NCBI GenBank assembly: GCA_019739225.1
Contig: JAHHDT010000005.1
Coordinates: 1,302,001 to 1,366,000, forward strand
Source of the DNA: Aquamicrobium sp.
GTDB lineage: Bacteria; Pseudomonadota; Alphaproteobacteria; Rhizobiales; Rhizobiaceae
Reading direction: 5' to 3'
Length of the DNA stretch: 64,000 nucleotides
Positions 1 through 8,541 of this stretch are shown in pieces. Below the pieces are notes generated by a model. That model searched no databases. It saw nothing but the letters and a program-made list of their open reading frames with translations, and was not told the DNA's origin. Each line of letters opens with the position of its first letter. Position 1 is the first letter of the stretch. Made by a program: the position numbers and the translations under genes.

Positions 1-925
1 ATCTTCGGTGAACCGCTCCAAGGCGCGCCAATAGGTGCCGCCGTTCATCAGCGTGAAATGCAGGCCGATCTGCAGCGGCACGCGATCACCTTCAAGCTCT
101 GCGTCAAGCGCGGCGCGAAGTGCCGAGAGCGTCCGCTCCTCGAAAGCGCCATCGGCATCCTCGGTTTCCACGGCGTTGGAGTGGCGCACGAAAAGGTTGT
201 AGTCCATCGCGATCACCGCCCGGCCTTTCGGGCCCTCGGGGATCATCGGCAGCGCGAAGCGCCTGACCGGGCCTTCCGTTGCCATCGCCGGTCCGCTCGA
301 TACTGTGCTTGCATCATAGGCGAATCCGGTTTGCGCCAGCGCATCGAAGAGACCCGGCCCGGTGGAGAGGTAAGGCGCGCGGAACCCGACGACTTCGCTT
401 TCTACGAAGCCTTTCCAGTCGTCCGGTTCCTGTTCGCCGACACCGTTTCGCTGCCAGGCGTCGGCCAGCAGCGCGGAGAACTGGCCGAATTCGTTTTTTC
501 CAGTCGGCCGCGCTCCAGTCACCGCCGTCGAAATGGCCGCAGCCGTGGCTGGCGATCTCGTGGCCTTCCGCCCGGGCGGTCCATATCTGATTAAGCCGCT
601 GGGCCGCATCTTTGCGCGATTCTGCAAAACCGACATTCGAGCGGCCCGCTCCATGGCGCGGCGGCTGGTAGATTGCCCGGTCCTCGCGCGCAACGACATA
701 CACGCAGGACAGAAAATAGGTGAACCGCGCGCCCGTGCGCTCCGCCAACTCGCGGCTGCGTTCCCACTGGTCGATCGGTCCCGCTCCGTCGAAGGAGATC
801 ATCACATATTGGGGAGCGCGACCGCTCGTTTCGCCGGCAAAAGCCGGAACGGCACTCAGGCAGGCGATGAAGGCGAGGGCAGGGTAACGGAGAGGCGACA
901 TCGGAGAACGCAACGCAATACGCAT
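1..925 (-). pseudogene. polysaccharide deacetylase (NodB fold), frameshifted and cut by the window edge
   Basis: This reads as a secreted NodB-type polysaccharide deacetylase. The N-terminus has a signal peptide ending near AFAGET. The sequence then shows the metal/acid motif FDGAGP, the HGCGHFDG motif (HxxxH metal ligands) and, after a frame change, GFRAPY (the RxPY motif). The reading frame breaks at a run of six T at 494-499 (AAAAAA on the coding strand). With five, translation runs on cleanly as DWKNEFGQFS and stays open to base 1, where the gene leaves the window. All catalytic blocks survive across the two frames, so this is either a very recent inactivation or a homopolymer error in the assembly. 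I chose the ATG at 925 because it opens directly on the signal peptide; an ATG at 901 is possible. The gene is divergent from the TPR gene at 1117. Confidence 0.8.
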
Positions 926-1116
926 ATTGAGGGTTCCCGTTCCTCGCAGGCGAATATGGCACGCGTGGGACGTCGCGCCCCGGTCCTGGTGGCCGGACAC
1001 AATTGCCCTTTTTGCCAAAGCCCCTTCCATGGCCACGAAATTTCGCTAAAACCCATGCCCATATGGGCGGGATGTGCAAGAATCCATGCCCGACTTCCCC
1101 TAGATGCCGGTGACCG

Positions 1117-1782
1117 ATGTCGGACGACAGTTTCATTCGCGAAGTAAACCAGGAACTCCGCCAGGATCAGGCGAAGGCGCTGTGGGACCGCTTCGGCCCC
1201 ATCACCATCGCCGTTGCGGTGGCTGTGGTGCTGGTTACCGCTGCATGGGTTGCATGGGACTACTGGACGCAGACGCAGGCAAACAGCTCGGGCGACGCCT
1301 ATTCTCAGGCGCTGTCTCTGGCGGGCGAGGGCCGTACCGAGGAAGCGACCGCCGCACTCGAGCAGCTCGAGGCCGACGGCTATGGCGCTTATCCGGTTCT
1401 GGCGCGCATGCGCGGCGCGACCGTGCTGGCCCAGGCGGGTGACTATGAAGGCGCCGTGGCAGCCTTCGACAGCGTCGCGGCCGACGGCTCCGTCCCCGGC
1501 GCGATCCGCGACATGGCGAAGTTGCGCGCCGGACTGCTTCTGGTCGACCACGGTTCCTACGAGGACGTTTCGGCCCGCGTCGAGGCGCTGGCTGTGGAGA
1601 CCAACACGCTGCGCCACTCGGCGCGCGAGGCGCTGGCGCTTTCCGCCTGGAAGCAGGGGCGCACGCAGGATGCAACGACGCTGTTTGACCAGATCATCGA
1701 TGACGAGGGCGCGCCTCAGAATATGCGCCAGCGCGCAGAACTCATGTCCGAACTGATCCGCGGTTCGGACTCGTCGTCGTGA
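1117..1782 (+). CDS. YfgM-like membrane-anchored TPR protein
   Basis: The protein has 221 residues: a short charged N-terminus, one transmembrane helix at about residues 28-48, and a periplasmic helical part built of TPR-like repeats (TPR_21 / YfgM family). YfgM of E. coli is an ancillary SecYEG-associated protein next to bamB and der. Here the gene lies 9 bases before der, which supports the family call, although no bamB intervenes. It is probably co-transcribed with der. Function beyond a membrane-bound scaffold or chaperone partner is inference. Confidence 0.8.
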   Translation: MSDDSFIREVNQELRQDQAKALWDRFGPITIAVAVAVVLVTAAWVAWDYWTQTQANSSGDAYSQALSLAGEGRTEEATAALEQLEADGYGAYPVLARMRGATVLAQAGDYEGAVAAFDSVAADGSVPGAIRDMAKLRAGLLLVDHGSYEDVSARVEALAVETNTLRHSAREALALSAWKQGRTQDATTLFDQIIDDEGAPQNMRQRAELMSELIRGSDSSS

Positions 1783-1791
1783 CGAATCCGG

Positions 1792-3228
1792 ATGCGCTTC
1801 AAGGTCTCGATCATCGGCCGTCCAAACGTCGGCAAGTCAACATTGTTCAACCGGCTGGCCGGTCGCAAGCTCGCGCTGGTTGACGATACGCCCGGCGTCA
1901 CCCGCGACCGTCGCGTGCATCCGGCAAAACTATTCGATCTCCGCTTCGACGTGATCGACACGGCCGGTCTCGAGGACGCGGCCGCGTCTTCGCTTGAAGG
2001 GCGTATGCGTGCCCAGACGGAAACCGCGATCGACGAAGCGGATCTCGTGCTGTTCCTCATCGATGCCCGGACAGGGTTGATGCCGGACGACCGCACCTTC
2101 GCCGAGGTCGTACGGCGTACCGGCAAGCCCGTGGTGCTGGTGGCCAACAAGGCCGAGACGCGCGGCGCGCAGGGTGGAATGCTGGAGGGCTGGGAACTGG
2201 GCCTCGGCGAGCCGATCCCGATTTCCGCCGAGCACGGCGAAGGCATGCCCGATCTGCGCGAGGCGATCATCGAAGCGCTCGGCGAGGAGCGGACGCTGGG
2301 CGACGACGAGGAAGAGGCCGCTGCAGTTGCCGCCACGGATGTGCTGATCGGCGAGGACATCGATGATCCCGATGCCGAGACGGTGCCCGAATATGACGCG
2401 ACCAAGCCATTGCGTATCGCGGTCGTCGGCCGTCCGAATGCCGGCAAGTCGACGCTCATCAACACCCTGCTTGGCGAGGAGCGGCTCCTGACCGGCCCGG
2501 AAGCGGGCATCACGCGCGATTCGATCTCGGTCGACTGGGATTGGCGCGGTCGCCGCATCAAGCTGTTCGACACTGCGGGCATGCGCCGCAAGGCGCGGGT
2601 TCAGGAAAAGCTGGAAAAGCTGTCCGTCGCGGACGGGCTGCGCGCCATCCGCTTCGCCGAGGTCGTGGTGATCGTCTTCGACGCAACGATTCCCTTCGAG
2701 AAGCAGGATCTGCAGATCGCCGACCTCATCATCCGGGAAGGACGAGCACCGGTTCTGGCTTTCAACAAATGGGACCTGATCGAGAACCGGCAGGAGCTGT
2801 TGGCCGAACTGCGCGAGAAGACCGAGCGGCTGCTGCCGCAGGTGCGCGGTCTGCAGGCCGTGCCGGTTTCCGCCGAAACGGGCAGGGGTCTCGACAAGCT
2901 GATGGAGGCGATCGAAAAGACGCACCGCGTCTGGAACCGCCGCGTCTCCACCGGCAAGCTCAATCGCTGGCTGGAAGGGGTGCTTGCGCATCATCCGCCG
3001 CCGGCTGTCGCCGGCCGGCGGCTCAAGATCAAATACATCACTCAGGCCAAGACGCGCCCGCCGGGTTTCGTGCTTTCCTGCTCGCGCCCTGATGCGATGC
3101 CGCAATCCTATATCCGCTACCTGGTGAATGGTCTGCGCGAGACGTTCGAGATGCCGGGCGTGCCGATCCGCATGGCGCTGCGCGCTCCGGACAACCCGTT
3201 CGCCAACAAGGCCAAGAAGCGCCGCTGA
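1792..3228 (+). CDS. der: ribosome biogenesis GTPase Der (EngA)
   Basis: Der is a double-GTPase needed for 50S subunit maturation. Two Walker A loops are visible, GRPNVGKS at residues 9-16 and GRPNAGKS near residue 213, each followed by a switch region with DTAG. The second G4 motif is NKWD; the first is the NKAE variant. A C-terminal KH-like domain (about 385-470) ends in a basic tail, KKRR. At 478 residues it has the usual length for alphaproteobacterial Der, which carry an acidic linker between the G domains (here about residues 165-205). It follows the YfgM-like gene directly. Confidence 0.97.
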   Translation: MRFKVSIIGRPNVGKSTLFNRLAGRKLALVDDTPGVTRDRRVHPAKLFDLRFDVIDTAGLEDAAASSLEGRMRAQTETAIDEADLVLFLIDARTGLMPDDRTFAEVVRRTGKPVVLVANKAETRGAQGGMLEGWELGLGEPIPISAEHGEGMPDLREAIIEALGEERTLGDDEEEAAAVAATDVLIGEDIDDPDAETVPEYDATKPLRIAVVGRPNAGKSTLINTLLGEERLLTGPEAGITRDSISVDWDWRGRRIKLFDTAGMRRKARVQEKLEKLSVADGLRAIRFAEVVVIVFDATIPFEKQDLQIADLIIREGRAPVLAFNKWDLIENRQELLAELREKTERLLPQVRGLQAVPVSAETGRGLDKLMEAIEKTHRVWNRRVSTGKLNRWLEGVLAHHPPPAVAGRRLKIKYITQAKTRPPGFVLSCSRPDAMPQSYIRYLVNGLRETFEMPGVPIRMALRAPDNPFANKAKKRR

Positions 3229-3237
3229 GGCGCTTTG
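3217..3237 (+). terminator. hairpin across the der stop codon
   Basis: The inverted repeat AAGCGCC / GGCGCTT flanks the der stop codon with a 5-base loop and is followed by only a short T run. It could act as a weak terminator or 3' stabiliser. The call rests on base pairing alone. Confidence 0.3.
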
Positions 3238-3352
3238 ACGCGCATCGGCCGCTCGTCATGATCCTGCCTTGCCCGCACTGTTAACGCTCCATCAAGGTTA
3301 ATGCCCGACTATCGCTGCTTGTTCGGTTGAGTTGGGTTTCTGGAGAGAATTC

Positions 3353-4531
3353 GTGCTGCGTCGAAAGGTTTTGCGCCGACAGGATGTCGTCGGCAGCATG
3401 CGTTCCCTTGCTGTCCCTTTCATGGTCGGCCTCGGCATTTGGGTCTGTTCGCCGACCCAGGCCGCTTATCAGGATATTGCGAGCTATGTGTCCGGAGTGG
3501 AGCGGGGCGGGGAGCGTTGGGGCTCCTTCGTCGAGCGCGCCGTGGCGGGTTCGGTTCATCAGGCGGAAATGCCGTTTCTCGATTCCACGACCACCGGCTC
3601 GATTTCCGGCGGAGGTCTGAACGCGGCAGGTCTCGGCTCCGTCGCGTTCCGCGGCAAGGGCGCGGCCAGCGAAACGCCTGACGAGGCGCGCATCAACCGG
3701 GCAGACAAGCGCGGCCGAATCGTCAACGTCGCGCCTGTGGCTCCGCCCAAACTGTTCAACGCCGGTTCGGTCTTCGAGCGCACCAGTTCGCTGATCGACC
3801 TGAAGGTCGAGCCCGACGTGGCGATGGCGTTCGCGGTGCCTGACATCAAGGGCAAGGAAATCCAGATCGCCGGCGCCTTCCACATCAAGGAAGACAAGGT
3901 CGATCCCGGCGTTCCGGCTTTCCTTGCCTCGCTCGTCACCAACGCAAAGGCGGACGTACTGGCCACTGCCTATGCACCCCCTGAGCCCGACTATGCGACG
4001 GCCTCGCCGTTTGCCAGCCTGCTCAAACATGAACAGGACGCGACGGCCGGGCGGTTCATTCCGCCGGTAGCCGCCGGCGACCATGAATGGATGAGCAAGC
4101 CGTTGCCGGCGAGCGTGTTTTCGTCCGCCGAGCAGAAGTGCCTCGCCGAAGGCATCTATTTCGAAGCGCGGGGGGAAGATGTGAAGGGGCAGGCCGCCGT
4201 CGCGCAGGTTATCCTCAACCGTGTCCGCAACCCGACCTATCCTTCGACGATCTGCGGTGTGGTCTACCAGAACCGTAGCTGGCGCAATCGCTGCCAGTTC
4301 TCGTTTGCCTGCGACGGCTCGCGCCCGCGCGTGCGCAGCGCATCTCACTACAAGGTGGCGCAGGAGGTGGCCATGGCCGTCACCGCCGGCAAGATCTTCA
4401 TTCCGGAAGTGGGGTCGGCCACGCACTATCATGCCACCTATGTCCACCCCGGTTGGGCGCGAACCATGGAAAAGATGAAGAAGATTGGCCTCCACATCTT
4501 CTACCGCACCTATGGCGGCGGCTGGAGCTGA
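3353..4531 (+). CDS. cell wall hydrolase, SleB family
   Basis: This is a secreted peptidoglycan hydrolase. The N-terminus is basic and then hydrophobic (signal peptide ending near SPTQAA). A long low-complexity linker follows, and the C-terminal domain (about residues 258-390) carries the Hydrolase_2 / SleB signature AEGIYFEARGE with the likely catalytic glutamate near residue 271, plus QVILNRV and the conserved CQFSFACDG. SleB enzymes of spore-formers are lytic transglycosylases; in Rhizobiales such proteins are common and act in wall remodelling. I set the start at a GTG preceded by GGAGAG six bases upstream; an in-frame TTG exists at 3332. It stands alone between der and the atp operon. 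Confidence 0.85.
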   Translation: MLRRKVLRRQDVVGSMRSLAVPFMVGLGIWVCSPTQAAYQDIASYVSGVERGGERWGSFVERAVAGSVHQAEMPFLDSTTTGSISGGGLNAAGLGSVAFRGKGAASETPDEARINRADKRGRIVNVAPVAPPKLFNAGSVFERTSSLIDLKVEPDVAMAFAVPDIKGKEIQIAGAFHIKEDKVDPGVPAFLASLVTNAKADVLATAYAPPEPDYATASPFASLLKHEQDATAGRFIPPVAAGDHEWMSKPLPASVFSSAEQKCLAEGIYFEARGEDVKGQAAVAQVILNRVRNPTYPSTICGVVYQNRSWRNRCQFSFACDGSRPRVRSASHYKVAQEVAMAVTAGKIFIPEVGSATHYHATYVHPGWARTMEKMKKIGLHIFYRTYGGGWS

Positions 4532-4739
4532 GGCCGCCCTGGCGCGGGGATTCGCGCCGATCCGTCCGACTTTGCCTGACGACGCATTGTCGCATATAGT
4601 CAAGTAATTGAAATTATTTGGCAAATAAGTTCCCCCAAGCTGTCTCGACCCGGCTTGACTGGGGACATACCCCTAACTATGTTGCGCGCGACTTTGAAAG
4701 CGGAGAGCCGATACCGGTTGTCCGGGCAGGAGGTTCGCG
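4532..4739. other. leader region of the F0 ATP synthase operon
   Basis: No gene is seen here. An AT-rich stretch at about 4600-4630 stands out against the GC-rich background and is the most likely place for the atp promoter. An imperfect inverted repeat (CCCCAAGC ... GGCTTGACTGGGG) lies at about 4632-4664. AGGAGG just before 4740 is the ribosome binding site of atpI. No promoter boxes could be assigned with confidence. Confidence 0.4.
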
Positions 4740-5144
4740 ATGGCCGGCTCGAACAGGCCAGACGAAACCGGAGACGAAAAGCCCGGCGCAGCGGCAGGAT
4801 CGGACAACCGCGAGCAAGATCTCGTCCGCCGCAGCCGTGAACTGGAAGCGGCTCTGGCAGCCAGGAAACCGGCGCGGGACGAAACCGAGAGTAAACCCGC
4901 GACCGGCGGCATGGCTGGTTTCGGACAGGCGCTGAAGCTGTCGAGCGAATTCATCGCGGGGATAGCGGTAGGGGCGGGCCTGGGATGGCTGATCGATCGC
5001 TTGGCGGGTACGTCGCCCTGGGGTCTCATCATCTTCCTGCTTCTGGGGTTTGCCGCTGGCGTGCTCAATGTCCTGCGTTCAGTGGGCATGGTCGCCGAGG
5101 GAGGGCCGGGAAAGGCGCGGAATGGCGCCGGACGGCCCGATTGA
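4740..5144 (+). CDS. atpI: ATP synthase protein I (AtpI)
   Basis: AtpI assists assembly of the c-ring of the F0 sector. The protein has 134 residues: a charged, probably cytoplasmic N-terminal half of about 65 residues and two transmembrane helices (about 72-92 and 98-118) with the glycine-rich GVGAGLGWLIDR-like turn of the AtpI/Mg2+-transporter-like family (here GAGLGWLIDR). A strong AGGAGG site precedes the ATG. It is the first gene of the F0 operon, 48 bases before atpB. Confidence 0.9.
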   Translation: MAGSNRPDETGDEKPGAAAGSDNREQDLVRRSRELEAALAARKPARDETESKPATGGMAGFGQALKLSSEFIAGIAVGAGLGWLIDRLAGTSPWGLIIFLLLGFAAGVLNVLRSVGMVAEGGPGKARNGAGRPD

Positions 5145-5192
5145 GATTGAATTGCGCCGCGTGGCGCGCGTGACGCATCGAGGGGGTCCAGG

Positions 5193-5942
5193 TTGGCCAA
5201 CGATCCAATTCACCAGTTTCAGATCTCGAAACTGATTCCGATCGAAATCGGTGGGCTCGATTTTTCGTTCACCAACTCGTCGCTGTTCATGGTCGCCACC
5301 GTGGCGACCGCCGGCGCGTTTCTCTATCTCACGACCTCGAGCCGCGGTCTGGTTCCCAGCCGCCTGCAGTCGGTTTCGGAGATGTCGTACGAATTCGTCG
5401 CCAACATGTTGCGCGACGCTGCCGGCACGCACGGCATGAAGTTCTTCCCGCTGGTGTTTTCGCTGTTCATGTTCGTTCTGGTGGCGAACCTGCTCGGCAT
5501 GTTCCCCTACTTCTTCACCGTCACCAGCCACATCATCGTCACCTTCGCCCTGTCGATGCTGGTGATGGGCACCGTGGTCATCTACGGTTTCTGGAAGCAC
5601 GGTCTCAAGTTCCTCGGCCTTTTCGTACCCGAAGGTGTGCCCGCCATTCTGGTGCCGCTGGTGGTGCTGATCGAGGTGATCTCGTTCCTGTCCCGCCCGA
5701 TCAGCCTTTCGGTGCGTCTCTTCGCCAACATGCTGGCCGGCCACATCACGCTCAAGGTCTTCGCGGGCTTCGTTGTTTCGCTTGGTTCGCTGGGCGCGCT
5801 CGGCATCGGCGGTGCCTTGCTGCCCCTGCTCATGACCATCGCGCTGACCGGCCTGGAATTCCTGGTCTCGTTCCTGCAGGCCTACGTCTTCGCGGTCCTG
5901 ACCTGCATGTACCTCAACGACGCGCTTCACCCGTCGCACTGA
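5193..5942 (+). CDS. atpB: F0F1 ATP synthase subunit a
   Basis: Subunit a forms the proton half-channels next to the c-ring in the inner membrane. It has 249 residues with five to six hydrophobic helices, and the essential arginine helix is visible as [14 protein letters not shown]. The start is a TTG preceded by GAGGGGG; the resulting N-terminus [10 protein letters not shown] matches the conserved start of rhizobial AtpB, which decides the choice. It is the second gene of the operon. Confidence 0.97.
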   Translation: MANDPIHQFQISKLIPIEIGGLDFSFTNSSLFMVATVATAGAFLYLTTSSRGLVPSRLQSVSEMSYEFVANMLRDAAGTHGMKFFPLVFSLFMFVLVANLLGMFPYFFTVTSHIIVTFALSMLVMGTVVIYGFWKHGLKFLGLFVPEGVPAILVPLVVLIEVISFLSRPISLSVRLFANMLAGHITLKVFAGFVVSLGSLGALGIGGALLPLLMTIALTGLEFLVSFLQAYVFAVLTCMYLNDALHPSH

Positions 5943-6016
5943 CACGTTCACCGGCGGGCCATACCGCCAACTTCGAAACCGCATAAATCTCAAAGTTCCA
6001 TTGAAGGAGTTCTACC

Positions 6017-6244
6017 ATGGAAGCGGAAGCAGCAAAGTTCATCGGCGCCGGTATTGCCTGCCTTGGCATGGGCGGCGCGGGCATTGGTCTCGGCCACATC
6101 TTCGGCAACTACCTCGCTGGCGCCCTGCGCAACCCTTCGGCTGCTGACGGCCAGTTCGGCCGCCTGATCTTCGGCTTCGCGGTGACGGAAGCGCTCGGCA
6201 TCTTCTCGCTGCTGGTCGCACTGCTGCTGCTGTTCGCCGTCTAA
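6017..6244 (+). CDS. atpE: F0F1 ATP synthase subunit c
   Basis: This is the rotor-ring proteolipid of 75 residues with two transmembrane helices joined by a short polar loop (RNPSAADGQ). The proton-binding carboxylate is the glutamate in the second helix (AVTEALGIF). An AAGGAG site lies eight bases before the ATG. The 74-base gap after atpB may help set the high c-subunit yield, as in other atp operons (inference). Confidence 0.97.
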   Translation: MEAEAAKFIGAGIACLGMGGAGIGLGHIFGNYLAGALRNPSAADGQFGRLIFGFAVTEALGIFSLLVALLLLFAV

Positions 6245-6306
6245 GACCGAAGCCGTGTATGCCGGCCGTCTCGTACGGCCGGCCACTCTCTAGACAGGGG
6301 TAGCCC

Positions 6307-6888
6307 ATGTTCGTGGCGCCTGCATTCGCGCAGGAATTGGAAACGGAAGCGCACGGCGAGACGCATTCCGAAGTTGGCGTCGACCATGGCGCCGGCGGCG
6401 GCTCGTTCCCGCCCTTCGATTCTTCCACATATCCGTCGCAGCTTCTCTGGCTGGCGATTACCTTCGGCCTGTTCTACCTCTTTCTCCAGAAGGTGGTTCT
6501 GCCGCGAATCGGTGGCATTCTCGAGGTGCGCAGCGATCGCATCGCGCAGGATCTCGACCAGGCCGCCAAGCTGAAGGAAGAGGCCGACGCAGCGCTCGCC
6601 GCTTACGAGCAGGAGCTTGCCGACGCCAAGTCCAAGGCCAACGCGATCGGGCAGGACGCCCGCGAAGCGGCCAAGGCGGAAGCCGAGGCTGAACGCAAGC
6701 AGGTCGAGGCATCGTTGGAATCAAAGCTGTCCGAGGCCGAGGCGCGCATTGCGCTCATCAAGGACGCCGCAATGCGCGACGTCGGCCAGATCGCCGAGGA
6801 GACCACGGGGCTGATCGTCAAGGAACTGATCGGCACCACGATGGACAAGTCCGCCGTGTCGTCCGCCGTCAAGGCTTCGAGGAGGTAG
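6307..6888 (+). CDS. atpG: F0F1 ATP synthase subunit b'
   Basis: This is the first of two peripheral-stalk subunits, 193 residues. The N-terminus is followed by a poorly conserved acidic/histidine-rich segment and a [15 protein letters not shown] entry into the single transmembrane helix (about 43-63), then a long alanine/glutamate/lysine-rich coiled coil that contacts F1. Alphaproteobacteria carry divergent b and b' genes in tandem, which fits the next gene 4 bases downstream. The b' gene is also called atpF2. Confidence 0.93.
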   Translation: MFVAPAFAQELETEAHGETHSEVGVDHGAGGGSFPPFDSSTYPSQLLWLAITFGLFYLFLQKVVLPRIGGILEVRSDRIAQDLDQAAKLKEEADAALAAYEQELADAKSKANAIGQDAREAAKAEAEAERKQVEASLESKLSEAEARIALIKDAAMRDVGQIAEETTGLIVKELIGTTMDKSAVSSAVKASRR

Positions 6889-6892
6889 GACC

Positions 6893-7372
6893 ATGGATGC
6901 TACATTCTGGGCCACAGCCGCCCTGCTCATCTTCCTGGCGCTCATGGCCTATCTGCGCGTGCCGGGGATGATCTCGAAGTCGCTCGACGCCCGCGCCGAG
7001 CGTATTCGCAACGATCTCGAGGAAGCACGCCGTCTGCGCGAGGAGGCCCAGCAGTTGCTGGCCGAGTACCAGCGCAAGCGCAAGGAAGCCGAGCAGGAAG
7101 CGGGCGACATCGTCGCCGCCGCGAAGCGCGAAGCCGAGCTTCTGCTCGCTGACGCCAAGCAGAAGACCGAGGACTACGTGGTTCGCCGTACGGCACTGGC
7201 CGAGCAGAAGATCGCCCAGGCCGAGCGTGACGCGGTCAACGAAGTGCGCAGCAGCGCCGTCGACATCGCGATCGAGGCTGCCGGCAAGTTGCTCGCAGAC
7301 AAGGTCGACGCCCGCGCCGACACCGCACTCTTCAAGTCGACGCTCGATGACGTCAAGGCGAAGCTGAACTGA
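6893..7372 (+). CDS. atpF: F0F1 ATP synthase subunit b
   Basis: This is the second peripheral-stalk subunit, 159 residues, with an N-terminal transmembrane helix (about 5-25) and a heptad-like charged coiled coil. It is the last gene of the F0 operon and is followed 25 bases later by a clear terminator. The F1 genes are not here, as usual in alphaproteobacteria where F0 and F1 operons are separate. Confidence 0.95.
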   Translation: MDATFWATAALLIFLALMAYLRVPGMISKSLDARAERIRNDLEEARRLREEAQQLLAEYQRKRKEAEQEAGDIVAAAKREAELLLADAKQKTEDYVVRRTALAEQKIAQAERDAVNEVRSSAVDIAIEAAGKLLADKVDARADTALFKSTLDDVKAKLN

Positions 7373-7397
7373 TCGCTTCTACCGGTTTGAACCTAAA

Positions 7398-7419
7398 GGC
7401 CGCCCCCGGGCGGCCTTTT
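7398..7419 (+). terminator. rho-independent terminator of the atp F0 operon
   Basis: A perfect 7-bp GC stem (GGCCGCC / GGCGGCC) with a 4-base loop is followed by TTTTG. It lies 26 bases after the atpF stop. Confidence 0.85.
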
Positions 7420-7425
7420 GTTATG

Positions 7426-7603
7426 GTGCGTCCTTCGAGGCTCGCTGCGCTCGCGCCTCAGGATGAGGGCGGTGGGTTGATCAGACTATCTCACGGTCGG
7501 TTCGATAGACGTCAAAAACGCCCCTCAAGCCCGCAGCATCGCCGAGTGGTGCACAACCGTCCTCATCCTGAGGTGCGAGCGCAGCGAGCCTCGAAGGACG
7601 CAC
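7426..7603. repeat. inverted pair of a 43-bp interspersed repeat
   Basis: A 43-base element beginning GTGCGTCCTTCGAGGCTCGC occurs at 7426-7468 and again, reverse-complemented and nearly identical, at 7561-7603, about 92 bases apart. Each copy holds its own short palindrome (GCGAGCGCAGCGAGC-like core). An 18-base remnant of the same element is found at 53611-53628. Similar elements are widespread between genes in rhizobia. The pair could fold into one long hairpin between the atp terminator and the 3' end of rnhB. Confidence 0.85.
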
Positions 7604-7637
7604 GACGGCAACCAGACTTTTGATAGGCAACTGCTCT

Positions 7638-8288
7638 TTATGTGCGGAATGGCGCGAAGGACAGCCTGTGGAGTCGCGTCACCGGTCCGTGCTCGATGAT
7701 AGCGGTTCGATGCCGGACCGTTGCGTAGCCCATATGCACCTCGAAGCCGTAGCGCATGTCGCATGCGCCGGCGCGCGCCATCATCCGGTCGCGCATCACC
7801 TTGGCGACGATGGAGGCGGCCGCGATCGACTGCGAGCGCTGATCGCCCTTGACGACCGCGCGGCCGAGGCACGGAAGCCCGGGCGGAACATCCCGGCCGT
7901 CGGCAAGAACCAGCAGCGGTTTCACCGTGAGCGTGGCGACCGAGCGCCGCATGGCCTCGAGGCTCGCCTTGCGGATGTCGCCGCCGTCGATCGAACTCGC
8001 GCATACGGCCGAAAACGAAACGGCCCTCGCACGGGTGAGAATTTCGGTGAAGACGCCTTCGCGCGCCGCTGCATCCATCCGCTTCGAATCGTCCAGCCCA
8101 TCCGGAATGTTCTCAGGATCGAGGACGACGGCGGCCGCAACCACCGGGCCTGCGAGAGGCCCCCGGCCAGCCTCGTCGGTGCCGGCCACGGGCCAGCGGC
8201 TATCGCGCAGGGCCTCCCTCTCCAGCGAGAAATCGGGTCGCACGGGCAGGTCGAACAGAAGCTGGGAATCGGGCTGTGGTCGTGGCAT
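7638..8288 (-). CDS. rnhB: ribonuclease HII
   Basis: RNase HII cleaves RNA in RNA-DNA hybrids and starts ribonucleotide excision repair. The signature [19 protein letters not shown] near residues 35-55 carries the first catalytic Asp-Glu pair, and later blocks include [26 protein letters not shown]-type helices and [10 protein letters not shown]. Length is 216 residues from the ATG at 8288. It lies downstream of a radical SAM gene on the same strand; the leader between them holds several hairpins. Confidence 0.95.
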   Translation of the reverse strand: MPRPQPDSQLLFDLPVRPDFSLEREALRDSRWPVAGTDEAGRGPLAGPVVAAAVVLDPENIPDGLDDSKRMDAAAREGVFTEILTRARAVSFSAVCASSIDGGDIRKASLEAMRRSVATLTVKPLLVLADGRDVPPGLPCLGRAVVKGDQRSQSIAAASIVAKVMRDRMMARAGACDMRYGFEVHMGYATVRHRTAIIEHGPVTRLHRLSFAPFRT

Positions 8289-8299
8289 GGCCTGTCGAT

Positions 8300-8329
8300 G
8301 CTTGCACCGGCTGAGGCCCCGGTGCAAGC
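8300..8329 (-). other. perfect 11-bp hairpin in the rnhB leader
   Basis: GCTTGCACCGG and its exact reverse complement CCGGTGCAAGC enclose an 8-base loop, ending 11 bases before the rnhB ATG. There is no T tract, so a terminator is unlikely; it could mask or space the ribosome binding site. Confidence 0.5.
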
Positions 8330-8383
8330 AGCGAACTATTCCACAGCGAACGTATCCACTTGTCGTCGGGAAAAAAGCAAAGC

Positions 8384-8476
8384 GGAGAACCGGAGCGCGG
8401 GCGAGGCACGTTGCGGCGATGCTCGCGGGGCTCCGGTTCTCCAGTCCTTCCCGCCGGATGGGGCGGGGCGGGAAGG
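8384..8476 (-). other. two further inverted repeats between radical SAM gene and rnhB
   Basis: A 12-base inverted repeat GGAGAACCGGAG (8384-8395) / CTCCGGTTCTCC (8431-8442) is directly followed by a 10-base one, CCTTCCCGCC (8446-8455) / GGCGGGAAGG (8467-8476). Both are perfect. They make the intergenic RNA strongly structured whichever strand is transcribed. No coding potential is evident. Confidence 0.5.
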
Positions 8477-8541
8477 CTCCGTCGCGCGCCAGGGGACGGG
8501 GCAGGCCGGACGGAATTCGCTGTCACGGTCGATGCTTGCCG

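Noticed and set aside
8300-8329. Rho-independent terminator before rnhB
   Set aside because: The stem is perfect but there is no T tract on either strand next to it.
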